Under the pieces are notes generated by a model that was not told the DNA's origin, did no database searches, and saw nothing but the letters and a program-made list of their open reading frames with translations. Of a stretch of DNA of 21,590 nt, positions 1 through 6,639 are shown piece after piece. How positions within the stretch are numbered: the stretch's first letter is position 1; each line of letters opens with the position of its first letter. Origin of the DNA: an uncultured Eubacteriales bacterium (GTDB lineage: Bacteria > Bacillota > Clostridia > UMGS1883 > UMGS1540); contig USAP01000008.1 of assembly GCA_900552775.1 (NCBI GenBank), forward strand, positions 1 to 21,590, in the 5' to 3' direction. The translations under genes and the position numbers were made by a program.

Positions 1-54
1 TTTTGCGATATAAGATAAAATATATATAAAGGTATTTTGGGAGGGTGTGTCTAT

Positions 55-594
55 TTGAGAGTAATTGCCGGACAGTCCCGCGGCAGAAAGCTGGTTTCGG
101 CCGAGGGGAAGGACACCAGACCCACTACCGACAGGGTAAAGGAATCAATGTTTAATCTTCTTGCGCCGTATGTTTGCGGAGCGAATGTGCTGGATCTTTT
201 TGCCGGGAGCGGCGCTCTCGGCATAGAAGCGCTTTCGCGAGGAGCGGAAAAAGCGGTTTTTGTTGAAAAAAATGCCGCGTCACTTAAAAATATAGAGATA
301 AATCTTGAAAATACACATCTTAAGGATAAAGCCGAGGTGATTTTCGGAGATTTTGAAAACTATCTTTTAAAGTGTTCCGAAAAATTCGATTTGGTGCTTC
401 TCGATCCTCCGTACAGTTCCGGGGTTTACGGCGTTGCGCTCGATTTGCTCGGAAAGCGCGGATTGCTTACGCACGGCGCGGTTGTTGCACTTGAACACAG
501 TGACAAAATTGCGGCACCGCAGGCGGAAGGATTTGAAATTTACACAGACAGAAAATACGGCAGCAGCATGGTCGCAATTTTAAAATATGTTTGA
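55..594 (+). CDS. rsmD: 16S rRNA (guanine(966)-N2)-methyltransferase RsmD
   Basis: Methylates G966 of 16S rRNA during 30S assembly, using S-adenosylmethionine, in the cytoplasm. The 179-residue protein opens with the family's typical RVIAGQSRGRKL segment. It has the SAM-binding loop DLFAGSG at residues 47-53 and the catalytic DPPY motif at 117-120, the expected order and length for RsmD. I chose the TTG at 55 because GGGAGGG (39-45) lies about ten bases upstream; an in-frame TTG at 37 would overlap that binding site and add six residues not seen in the family. coaD follows after 23 bases, a common clostridial pairing, so the two are probably co-transcribed. The promoter must lie at or before the window edge. 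Confidence 0.93.
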   Translation: MRVIAGQSRGRKLVSAEGKDTRPTTDRVKESMFNLLAPYVCGANVLDLFAGSGALGIEALSRGAEKAVFVEKNAASLKNIEINLENTHLKDKAEVIFGDFENYLLKCSEKFDLVLLDPPYSSGVYGVALDLLGKRGLLTHGAVVALEHSDKIAAPQAEGFEIYTDRKYGSSMVAILKYV

Positions 595-617
595 TTCGCC
601 GAAGAAAGGTTATAAAA

Positions 618-1094
618 ATGATTGCAGTATACCCGGGAAGCTTTGACCCCGTGACAAACGGACATCTTGATATTATAGAACGCAGCGCGAAAATGTTTGA
701 TAAACTTTATGTTGCGGTTCTCAAAAACAGCAGCAAAACGCCGCTTTTCACGCTGGAGGAAAGATGCGGACTTATAGACAGGGTCACAGGTCATATAAAT
801 AATATCGAGATTCTCAGCTTTGACGGCTTGCTGGTTGATTTTATGAAAAAAATCAACGCTAAAGTTATTGTCAAAGGTCTGCGCGCGATGAGCGATTTTG
901 AATATGAATTTCAGATGGCGCTTGCAAACCGCAGACTGGACGGAGACATTGAAACGATGTTTCTTGTCACAAGCATGCAGAATCAATACGTAAGCTCAAG
1001 CTTTGTAAAGGACGTGGCGCGTTACGGCGCAAGTCTTAACGGTTTTGTCCCGAAAGAGATTGAGAATGATATTTATGAAAAGCTGATTAAGTAA
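618..1094 (+). CDS. coaD: phosphopantetheine adenylyltransferase CoaD
   Basis: Transfers AMP from ATP to 4'-phosphopantetheine to give dephospho-CoA, the fourth step of coenzyme A synthesis. The 158-residue length is typical. The N-terminus carries the nucleotidyltransferase signature PGSFDPVTNGH (6-16) with the TNGH nucleotide-binding motif at 13-16. VKGLR (85-89) and SSSFVK (126-131, equivalent to the ISSTxVR motif) are also present. The ATG at 618 is preceded by AAGAAAGG (about 602-609); the upstream in-frame TTG at 591 overlaps rsmD's stop and gives no family-like residues. It sits between rsmD and a coiled-coil gene, probably one operon. Confidence 0.95.
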   Translation: MIAVYPGSFDPVTNGHLDIIERSAKMFDKLYVAVLKNSSKTPLFTLEERCGLIDRVTGHINNIEILSFDGLLVDFMKKINAKVIVKGLRAMSDFEYEFQMALANRRLDGDIETMFLVTSMQNQYVSSSFVKDVARYGASLNGFVPKEIENDIYEKLIK

Positions 1095-1115
1095 TTTACA
1101 GAGGAGGGGAAAAAC

Positions 1116-1556
1116 ATGGAGATTTTTGACGTAATAGAACAGCTTGAGGAGATAATGGAAAGCAGCTTCACTTTGCCGATATGGCACAAGACAATGGTGA
1201 ACAAGGCTGACGTTATGGAGCTTTTATCGGATCTGAGACTCAGACTGCCGGAAGAGCTTAAGCAGGCTAAATGGGTTAAAGAGGAGCGAACCAGAATTAT
1301 AACCGAAGCTCATCAGGAGGCTTCCAACATAGTTAAGGAAACCGAAGAGCAGGTTAAAGGCATGGTAAACGAGCACGAAATCACAAAGAAAGCTTATGAG
1401 CAGGCAAACGAGATAATCGAAAGCGCCCAGAAAAATGCACGTGAGATTCGTCTCGGAGCAAGACAGTACGCAGACAATGTTCTCGGCAGCGTGGAAGACA
1501 AACTCTCGGGTCACATAGCGGAAATACAGGCAGGAAGAGCCGAACTTAAAAAATAA
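1116..1556 (+). CDS. small coiled-coil protein, DivIVA / ATP-synthase subunit-B like
   Basis: The function is not established. The 146-residue protein is hydrophilic, with no membrane segment or signal peptide, and is rich in Glu, Lys, Gln and Ala. Residues about 45-115 read as a long amphipathic helix likely to form a coiled coil. Proteins of this kind follow coaD in many Clostridia and are variously annotated as ATPase, V-type ATPase subunit H-like or DivIVA-like; none of those names implies proven activity. GAGGAGGGG sits just before the ATG, and the 21-base gap from coaD suggests the same transcript. A strong hairpin starts 12 bases after the stop and probably ends this operon. Confidence 0.72.
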   Translation: MEIFDVIEQLEEIMESSFTLPIWHKTMVNKADVMELLSDLRLRLPEELKQAKWVKEERTRIITEAHQEASNIVKETEEQVKGMVNEHEITKKAYEQANEIIESAQKNAREIRLGARQYADNVLGSVEDKLSGHIAEIQAGRAELKK

Positions 1557-1568
1557 TTTTTCGGAAAT

Positions 1569-1625
1569 AAATCACATTGGCAAATGAAAAGATTTTTAAG
1601 ATTTTCGTTTGCCAATGTGATTTTT
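1569..1625 (+). terminator. long perfect hairpin with T tract between the coiled-coil gene and dusB
   Basis: Bases 1569-1584 are exactly complementary to 1608-1623. Pairing continues through a U-G pair (1585/1607) and five more pairs (1586-1590 with 1602-1606), giving a 22-pair stem around an 11-base loop. The right arm runs into six Ts (1620-1625). This fits a rho-independent terminator for the rsmD operon. It lies immediately before the dusB ribosome binding site (1626-1630), so dusB expression must come from read-through or from a promoter inside or near the hairpin. Confidence 0.75.
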
Positions 1626-1637
1626 GAGGGAGCTTTT

Positions 1638-2570
1638 ATGACACCAAAGGTTTTGTTGGCACCGATGGCAGGCGTAACCGATTTTGCTTTCAGAAGGATC
1701 TGCAGGGAATTCGGTGCGGAAATGACATATACGGAAATGGTGAGCGCCAAGGCGCTTTCTTTTAATGATAAAAAAACAAAAACGCTTCTTGTGACGGACG
1801 AAACGGAAAGACCGAGAGGCGTTCAGATTTTCGGCAGTGACCCCGATATTATGGCGCAGGCGGCGAAAGAACTTTCGGACGATTTTGACGTGATAGACAT
1901 AAATATGGGATGCCCGGCTCCGAAGATAACGGGAAACGGAGAGGGAAGTGCGCTTCTTAAAAATCTGCCGCTTGCAGCTGAAATAATAAAGACGGTGTCA
2001 TCGGAGTGCAAAAAACCGGTAACAGTTAAAATACGGCGCGGCTTTAAAGAAAACGAAGATGTTTCCGTGCGCGCGGCGGAGCTTGCCGAGAAAAACGGAG
2101 CGGCGGCAATAACGGTTCACGGCAGATTTACGGAGCAGATGTTTTCGGGAAAAAACTCGCTGGAAACAATAAAGAATGTTAAAAAAGCCGTGTCTGTTCC
2201 GGTTATAGGGAACGGGGACATATTTTGTGCACAGGATGCGCTTAAAATGTTTGAAGAAACCGGGTGCGACGCTGTTATGGTCGGAAGGGGAGCAATGGGA
2301 AACCCGTTTATTTTCCGTGAAATTGCGTGCCTTTTGAGAGGCGAAGAATACGCTCCGGCAACCGATGAAGAAAAGATTGACGCGGCGCGGAGAAATGTGC
2401 GCGATATTGTGGCGCTGAAGGGCGAACATATAGGAATTTTGGAGTCGAGAAAGATTGTGTCATGGTTTGTAAAGGGCATGCGCGGTGCAACGGAAGTAAA
2501 AAGAGAAGCCAATGCGGCAAAAACTCTTGATGAGATGATGTCGATTCTGGACGGAATTTTGAAAAAATAG
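1638..2570 (+). CDS. dusB: tRNA-dihydrouridine synthase, DusB family
   Basis: A flavoprotein that reduces specific uridines in the tRNA D-loop to dihydrouridine with NAD(P)H and FMN. The 310-residue protein has the TIM-barrel start with LAPMAGVTDFAFRR (7-20), GVQIFGSDP (61-69), and NMGCPAPKI (89-97) carrying the catalytic Cys92. GNGDIF and VMVGRGAMGNPF, typical FMN phosphate-binding segments, occur later. I chose the ATG at 1638, with GAGGGA (1626-1631) before it, because a start at 1584 would translate the preceding hairpin. The gene is followed by an A/T-rich stretch, and the next gene appears to have its own promoter. Confidence 0.93.
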   Translation: MTPKVLLAPMAGVTDFAFRRICREFGAEMTYTEMVSAKALSFNDKKTKTLLVTDETERPRGVQIFGSDPDIMAQAAKELSDDFDVIDINMGCPAPKITGNGEGSALLKNLPLAAEIIKTVSSECKKPVTVKIRRGFKENEDVSVRAAELAEKNGAAAITVHGRFTEQMFSGKNSLETIKNVKKAVSVPVIGNGDIFCAQDALKMFEETGCDAVMVGRGAMGNPFIFREIACLLRGEEYAPATDEEKIDAARRNVRDIVALKGEHIGILESRKIVSWFVKGMRGATEVKREANAAKTLDEMMSILDGILKK

Positions 2571-2625
2571 TATTTTTTTTAACAAAAATAAACCAAAAAA
2601 AAGGGTTTTAAAATAAAAAATAGAA

Positions 2626-2631
2626 TATAAT
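2626..2631 (+). promoter_or_regulatory. possible -10 element for the SDR gene
   Basis: A perfect TATAAT lies in the A/T-rich gap after dusB, 48 bases before the next start codon. No good -35 hexamer is visible at 16-18 bases spacing (GGGTTT at 2603-2608), so the call rests on one hexamer in A/T-rich sequence. Confidence 0.35.
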
Positions 2632-2678
2632 CTGTTAGATGGAGAAATTTCAAATTTAAAGTATGGAGGTATTTTGAG

Positions 2679-3479
2679 ATGGATTTGAAAGATTTTAGTT
2701 TGGAAGGTAAAATTGCGCTTATAACAGGCGCTACATACGGCATAGGTTATGCAATTGCAAAGGCTTACGCCGCATGCGGAGCAAAGATTGTTTTCTGCGA
2801 TAGAAATCAGGAAGCGGTTGACCGCGGCAACGAGTCTTATAAAAAAGACGGAATCGATGCTAAGGGATACGTTTGCGACGTTACAAAAGAAGACATGGTT
2901 CAGGATATGGTAAAGAAAATCGAAGCTGAAGTAGGCGTTATCGATATTCTCGTAAACAATGCCGGAATCATTAAGAGAATCCCCATGTGCGAGATGAGTG
3001 CAGCGGATTTCAGAGCCGTTGTGGACGTTGACCTCAATGCTCCGTTCATAGTTTCAAAGGCAGTTATTCCTTCAATGATTAAGAAGGGTCACGGAAAGAT
3101 TATAAACATCTGCTCCATGATGAGCGAACTCGGCCGTGAAACGGTTTCCGCATATGCGGCTGCAAAGGGCGGTCTTAAGATGCTCACAAGAAACATCTGT
3201 TCCGAGTACGGCGAGCATAATATCCAGTGCAACGGTATCGGACCCGGATATATCGCAACTCCGCAGACAGCTCCGCTGAGAGAAATCCAGCCGGACGGAT
3301 CGAGACATCCTTTCGATCAGTTTATTATTGCAAAAACTCCGGCAGCCCGCTGGGGAACAACAGAGGATCTTCAGGGCCCCGCAGTATTTTTGGCTTCCGA
3401 TGCGTCAAACTTTGTAAACGGACATGTTTTGTATGTTGACGGCGGTATCCTGGCTTATATCGGCAAACAGCCTCAATAA
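2679..3479 (+). CDS. short-chain dehydrogenase, gluconate 5-dehydrogenase / D-mannonate oxidoreductase type
   Basis: Likely an NAD(P)-dependent oxidoreductase acting on a hexonate or ketohexonate. The 266-residue protein has a classical SDR layout: TGATYGIG cofactor loop (16-23), NNAG (93-96), Ser146, and the catalytic Tyr159-x3-Lys163 pair. The C-terminus (ASNFVNGHVLYVDGG, then LAYIGKQPQ) is what I associate with gluconate 5-dehydrogenases. uxuA is next on the same strand, and SDR-type fructuronate reductases (as in Bacillus) accompany uxuA, so the enzyme may interconvert fructuronate and mannonate; sequence alone does not decide. GGAGGT (2665-2670) precedes the ATG. A strong terminator 22 bases after the stop makes it a single-gene unit. 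Confidence 0.85.
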   Translation: MDLKDFSLEGKIALITGATYGIGYAIAKAYAACGAKIVFCDRNQEAVDRGNESYKKDGIDAKGYVCDVTKEDMVQDMVKKIEAEVGVIDILVNNAGIIKRIPMCEMSAADFRAVVDVDLNAPFIVSKAVIPSMIKKGHGKIINICSMMSELGRETVSAYAAAKGGLKMLTRNICSEYGEHNIQCNGIGPGYIATPQTAPLREIQPDGSRHPFDQFIIAKTPAARWGTTEDLQGPAVFLASDASNFVNGHVLYVDGGILAYIGKQPQ

Positions 3480-3501
3480 GTAATATTTTAGCATTGATAT
3501 G

Positions 3502-3540
3502 GGGCGCAGCAAAAAAATTTTGCTGCGCCCTGCTTGTTTT
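3502..3540 (+). terminator. rho-independent terminator after the SDR gene
   Basis: Thirteen perfect pairs (3502-3514 with 3518-3530, GC-rich at the base) close a three-base A loop, followed by a T-rich tail ending TTGTTTT. It separates the SDR gene from uxuA. Confidence 0.88.
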
Positions 3541-3545
3541 GAGTA

Positions 3546-3574
3546 TTTACAAACAAGGGTTTGTGTGATATAAT
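3546..3574 (+). promoter_or_regulatory. sigma-A promoter of uxuA with internal inverted repeat
   Basis: TTTACA (3546-3551), a 17-base spacer and TATAAT (3569-3574), with TG at 3566-3567 forming an extended -10. The spacer holds a perfect six-base inverted repeat, ACAAAC (3549-3554) and GTTTGT (3559-3564), a possible operator. The sequence GTATTTACAAA at 3543-3553 recurs exactly in the araC promoter at 5518-5528. Confidence 0.8.
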
Positions 3575-3594
3575 AAATATACTATTTGCAGTTA

Positions 3595-3608
3595 TGTAAA
3601 TGCTTACA
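3595..3608 (+). promoter_or_regulatory. cre-like (CcpA) site in the uxuA leader
   Basis: TGTAAATGCTTACA matches the cre consensus TGWAANCGNTNWCA at every position except the central C (T here). It is nearly palindromic (ATGTAA-4-TTACAT) and lies about 14 bases downstream of the predicted start of transcription, a usual place for catabolite-repression roadblocks. A GntR- or LacI-family operator is the alternative. Confidence 0.5.
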
Positions 3609-3632
3609 TTTTATTAAAGGAGAGAAAAACAA

Positions 3633-4682
3633 ATGGATATGTCGTTCAGATGGTACGGCGATGACGACGCCGTTACCCTTGACAAAATAAGACAGATTCC
3701 CGGCGTTACAGGTATTGTAACAGCAATATATGATGTTCCGCCTGGAGAAGTGTGGAGCTTTGAAAAAATCCTTGCGCTTAAGGAAAAGGTTGAGTCAAAG
3801 GGCTTTAAAATCAGTGCAATCGAGAGCGTGCCCGTGCATGAAGATATCAAAACGGGAGACGGAGACCGTGACAGATACATAGAAAATTACTGTCAGACGC
3901 TGAGAAATCTTGCAAAAGCCGGAATAGACACTGTATGCTATAATTTCATGCCTGTTTTTGACTGGACAAGAACAGACCTCGCGTTTAAAAGGCCGGACGG
4001 CTCAACATCGCTTATCTACGATGAAAAAGATGTTGAGAAAATGGATCCCCTTTCCGGCGAGCTTGAGCTTCCCGGCTGGGACACAAGCTATACGAAAGAA
4101 GGCCTCAGAGACCTTCTCAACAAGTATAAGAGCATCACGAAAGAGGATTTGTGGAGCAATCTTGAATATTTCTTAAAACGCGTTATAAAGGTTGCGGATG
4201 AAGTTCGGGTTAAAATGGCTATCCATCCGGACGATCCCCCCTGGGATATTTTCGGTATTCCGAGAATTATATGCAACAAGCAGGATCTTGAAAGACTTTG
4301 CTCGATTTATGACAGCCCGTATAACGGCATTACGCTTTGCGTGGGCGCGCTCGGGTGCGCCAAATCAAACGACGTTGTGGATATGATTTATCACTTCGGA
4401 AAAATGGGAAGAATCCATTTCGGGCATACAAGAAACATAAAGCTTTCGGGCGAATGTTCGTTTAAAGAAAGCGGCCATCGCTCGGAGGATGGTTCGCTTG
4501 ATATGTACGCTATTATGAAGGCGTTTTCCGACATAGGCTTTGAAGGACCCATCCGCCCCGATCACGGCAGAATGATCTGGGGAGAAACCGGCAGACCCGG
4601 CTACGGCCTTTATGACAGAGCCTTGGGCGCAACATACCTTTGCGGTCTCTGGGAGGCTATTAAGAAAAACGAGAATAAATAG
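3633..4682 (+). CDS. uxuA: mannonate dehydratase UxuA
   Basis: Dehydrates D-mannonate to 2-keto-3-deoxy-D-gluconate in hexuronate (glucuronate) catabolism, using a divalent metal in a TIM barrel. The 349-residue length is that of the family. Family-typical segments are MSFRWYG near the start, HPDDPPW at 198-204, LCVGALG around Cys236, HFGHTRN (262-268) and IRPDHGR (307-313). His198, Cys236, a His at 262 or 265 and Asp310 are the likely metal ligands. AGGAGA (3618-3623) precedes the ATG. It has its own promoter and terminator. No 2-keto-3-deoxygluconate kinase lies next to it, so the product may feed the KDPG-type aldolase at 9882 or genes elsewhere. Confidence 0.95.
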   Translation: MDMSFRWYGDDDAVTLDKIRQIPGVTGIVTAIYDVPPGEVWSFEKILALKEKVESKGFKISAIESVPVHEDIKTGDGDRDRYIENYCQTLRNLAKAGIDTVCYNFMPVFDWTRTDLAFKRPDGSTSLIYDEKDVEKMDPLSGELELPGWDTSYTKEGLRDLLNKYKSITKEDLWSNLEYFLKRVIKVADEVRVKMAIHPDDPPWDIFGIPRIICNKQDLERLCSIYDSPYNGITLCVGALGCAKSNDVVDMIYHFGKMGRIHFGHTRNIKLSGECSFKESGHRSEDGSLDMYAIMKAFSDIGFEGPIRPDHGRMIWGETGRPGYGLYDRALGATYLCGLWEAIKKNENK

Positions 4683-4696
4683 GATTAAAAAAGCAG

Positions 4697-4738
4697 CAGA
4701 GCCGATACTCTTAAAAAGAGTTTTCGGCTCTGTTTTTT
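4697..4738 (+). terminator. bidirectional terminator after uxuA
   Basis: CAGAGCCGA (4697-4705) pairs perfectly with 4724-4732. An inner five-pair helix (4707-4711 with 4717-4721) follows across a small bulge. Six Ts follow on the plus strand (4733-4738), and a run of six As (4687-4692) precedes it, giving a T tract for minus-strand transcripts arriving from the htpG remnant. Confidence 0.85.
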
Positions 4739-4834
4739 GGTATTTATATTACCATTAAGGCTAAACAGCCAAATACCTACTAAAAACGGATCTTTTGTAA
4801 AAAAATATCTTACGGTTTCGTTTTCGATGTATGT
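4739..4834. other. unassigned stretch between the uxuA terminator and the htpG remnant
   Basis: The minus strand stays open in the htpG frame here, but the translated residues no longer resemble HtpG. I recognise no gene, repeat or site in it. It is probably sequence brought in by the deletion that removed the rest of htpG. Confidence 0.4.
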
Positions 4835-5321
4835 TTCGGTTACAGTATAGCCGTCCGCACCTGACGATTCCCAGCAGTACGCCGTGTCGGAGCCGTAAGC
4901 GCGCGATACAACCCTGACCTTGTCGCTTACCATAAATGCGGAATGGAAGCCGACGCCGAACTGACCGATAATGTCGATTTCCTTTTCGTCCTTTTTGTCC
5001 TGTGCCAAATCCTTTTTGAACTTGAACGAGCCGCTGTTTGCAATTACACCGAGGTTCTTTTCCATTTCCTCCTCGGTCATTCCGATACCGTTATCGGATA
5101 CGGTTATTGTTCTTGCATTCTTGTCAGCTCTTACGTCTATGCGGAAATCATTTCTGCTCATTCCGACATTTTCGTCCGTAAGTGACAGATAGCACAGCTT
5201 GTCCGGTGCGTCGCTTGCGTTGGATATAATTTCGCGGAGAAAATCTCCTTGTGCGTGTAGATTGAGTTGATCATAAGGTCAAGAAGCCTTTTCGACTCTG
5301 CCTTAAACTGTTTTTTGACAT
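4835..5321 (-). pseudogene. htpG: htpG N-terminal remnant (Hsp90 chaperone), frameshifted and truncated
   Basis: Only about 163 residues of the roughly 620-residue chaperone remain, all from the GHKL ATPase domain. Read across the frameshifts, one sees [42 protein letters not shown] and IGQFGVGFHSAFMV, in the right order. Two one-base losses in homopolymers break it. In the A run right after ATG-TC (plus strand T run 5311-5316) one base is missing to reach the KKQF frame. In the T run before the LRE segment (plus strand A run 5240-5243) five bases are needed and four are present. Homology stops near 4835. The start has AAAGGAAGG upstream and an intact promoter. Assembly error could explain the frameshifts but not the 3' loss. 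Confidence 0.9.
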
Positions 5322-5376
5322 TGTTAAACCTTCCTTTCAAACGGCAATAATAAATACCATAATTATGTATCATAAT

Positions 5377-5405
5377 AATATAACGCTGATTTGCGATTGT
5401 GTCAA
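5377..5405 (-). promoter_or_regulatory. intact minus-strand promoter of the htpG remnant
   Basis: On the minus strand TTGACA (5405-5400), a 17-base spacer and TATATT (5382-5377). This is close to the sigma-A consensus and ends about 56 bases before the remnant's ATG. No CIRCE heat-shock element is visible next to it. Transcripts would run through the dead gene to the bidirectional terminator at 4697-4738. Confidence 0.78.
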
Positions 5406-5515
5406 CATTTTTAAAGCAAAAAATATATCGGCACGCAATATTGCCGAGCGGCAGCGTAAACACTTTTTCAGCCAATGCTAAAAAAACGTTTTTGTGCACA
5501 TTTTTGACTGAAATG

Positions 5516-5548
5516 TGTATTTACAAAATACATTCTTAATGGTATATT
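5516..5548 (+). promoter_or_regulatory. promoter of the araC gene with overlapping palindromic operator
   Basis: TTTACA (5520-5525), 17 bases, TATATT (5543-5548). The -35 lies inside a perfect seven-base inverted repeat, TGTATTT (5516-5522) and AAATACA (5526-5532) around ACA, a good candidate operator. The core GTATTTACAAA is shared with the uxuA promoter. The leader to the start codon is about 120 bases with no recognised riboswitch. Confidence 0.65.
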
Positions 5549-5675
5549 TAAGGTGCAGGCACCTTGCGCGCCCTGTAAAGATGACAAGCCGGAATTATGT
5601 CTTTTCGGACGGGTTCGGCTTACTCTCTTTCGGCTGCAGTGTTATCAAACTTCGGGAGCCTGCGGAGGTGCTTTA

Positions 5676-6626
5676 ATGGAATGCTTTCAGATGGATTTAA
5701 CAGAGGTGCTGAGGGTTGTGCTGCTCGGCAAGGAATCGCTGATACCGCCGCGAACACACTATTCGAGGTATCTGACCGAATATGTGATGTATGTGATTGT
5801 GAGCGGCAGCATGCGGCTGAAGGTGAACGGGCGTGCGGAAACGCTTGAAGCAGGTGATATATGGCTGTTTAGCAAGGGGGACAGTCAGGAGCCGATGGAC
5901 AGCAGCTTTTGTGAATATTACTATGTACATTTTCAGGCAGAACGGATTTGTGATCTTAAGCTCTCGGAAATCGAGTATTCGTGCCGGCTGCGGAAAAAGC
6001 AGGAGCAGTATCTTACGGCAGATTCGTTCAGTGCGGAGTGCTATGACTTCATGAAGGTTATTGTTAAACGGCGGAATCATGTTGCGGATAAGGAGCTTTT
6101 CGAAAGCATAAGGACACTTATGCAAAACAGTATTCTTACTACCGAGTGCAAACAGCCGGAGCGGCGGCTTGAAATATCCGGCGCGGTTGCTGCGGTTTTG
6201 ATAAAGCTGGAGGGCAATAATATACGCGAGGTAAAAAGCATCAGTGAGGATAACAGGAAAAATTACGATACGGCAAGGAAAATCGCGGATTACATTGAGC
6301 TGCATTATGCCGAGCCGATTTCCGGCGAAAATATAGAACGGGAATTTTACCTTACATTTGACTATGCAAACCGGATATTTCACAAAAACATGGGCTGTAC
6401 GATAATTAAATATCGGAACATTGTAAGGATTCAGCATGCAAAGGCAAGAATGCGTGCAACCAATATGTCATTCAAGGAGATTGCTCTTGAAACCGGCATT
6501 GAAAATACCCATTATTTCAGCCGCATATTCAAAAAGATTGAGGGGCTTTCTCCGTCGGAATACAAGAAAAAGTTCCTGAAGCCGAATGACAGGGAAGAAG
6601 AAAAAGATGAATTTGTGCAAATATAA
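5676..6626 (+). CDS. AraC-family transcriptional regulator
   Basis: The 316-residue protein has an N-terminal cupin-like sugar-sensing half (SGSMRLKVNGRAETLEAGDI, near residues 45-65, then YYYVHF) and a C-terminal pair of helix-turn-helix motifs. The second motif, FKEIALETGIENTHYFSRIF followed by KKIEGLSPSEYKKKF, is standard for AraC/XylS proteins. I chose the ATG at 5676 because GGAGGTG (5664-5670) lies five bases upstream; a GTG at 5553 would sit on the predicted transcription start and add a Cys-rich, non-family extension. The 13-base gap to the glycosidase-like gene implies a shared transcript. It probably activates this catabolic cluster, and perhaps uxuA given the shared promoter motif. 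Its ligand is unknown. Confidence 0.9.
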   Translation: MECFQMDLTEVLRVVLLGKESLIPPRTHYSRYLTEYVMYVIVSGSMRLKVNGRAETLEAGDIWLFSKGDSQEPMDSSFCEYYYVHFQAERICDLKLSEIEYSCRLRKKQEQYLTADSFSAECYDFMKVIVKRRNHVADKELFESIRTLMQNSILTTECKQPERRLEISGAVAAVLIKLEGNNIREVKSISEDNRKNYDTARKIADYIELHYAEPISGENIEREFYLTFDYANRIFHKNMGCTIIKYRNIVRIQHAKARMRATNMSFKEIALETGIENTHYFSRIFKKIEGLSPSEYKKKFLKPNDREEEKDEFVQI

Positions 6627-6639
6627 AAGGAGGAAGAAA

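Noticed and set aside
37..54. Earlier TTG start for rsmD
   Set aside because: It overlaps the GGGAGGG ribosome site and adds six residues foreign to the family; TTG 55 is correctly spaced.
4685..4834. Reading the htpG fragment through to 4685 as a real C-terminus
   Set aside because: The residues after 4835 do not resemble HtpG and the frame runs through the uxuA terminator.
5553..5675. GTG start giving a 41-residue Cys-rich extension of the AraC protein
   Set aside because: It coincides with the predicted transcription start, lacks a ribosome site, and the ATG at 5676 has GGAGGTG upstream.
5697..6437. 246-codon minus-strand open frame inside the AraC gene
   Set aside because: Shadow frame of a protein with clear AraC motifs.
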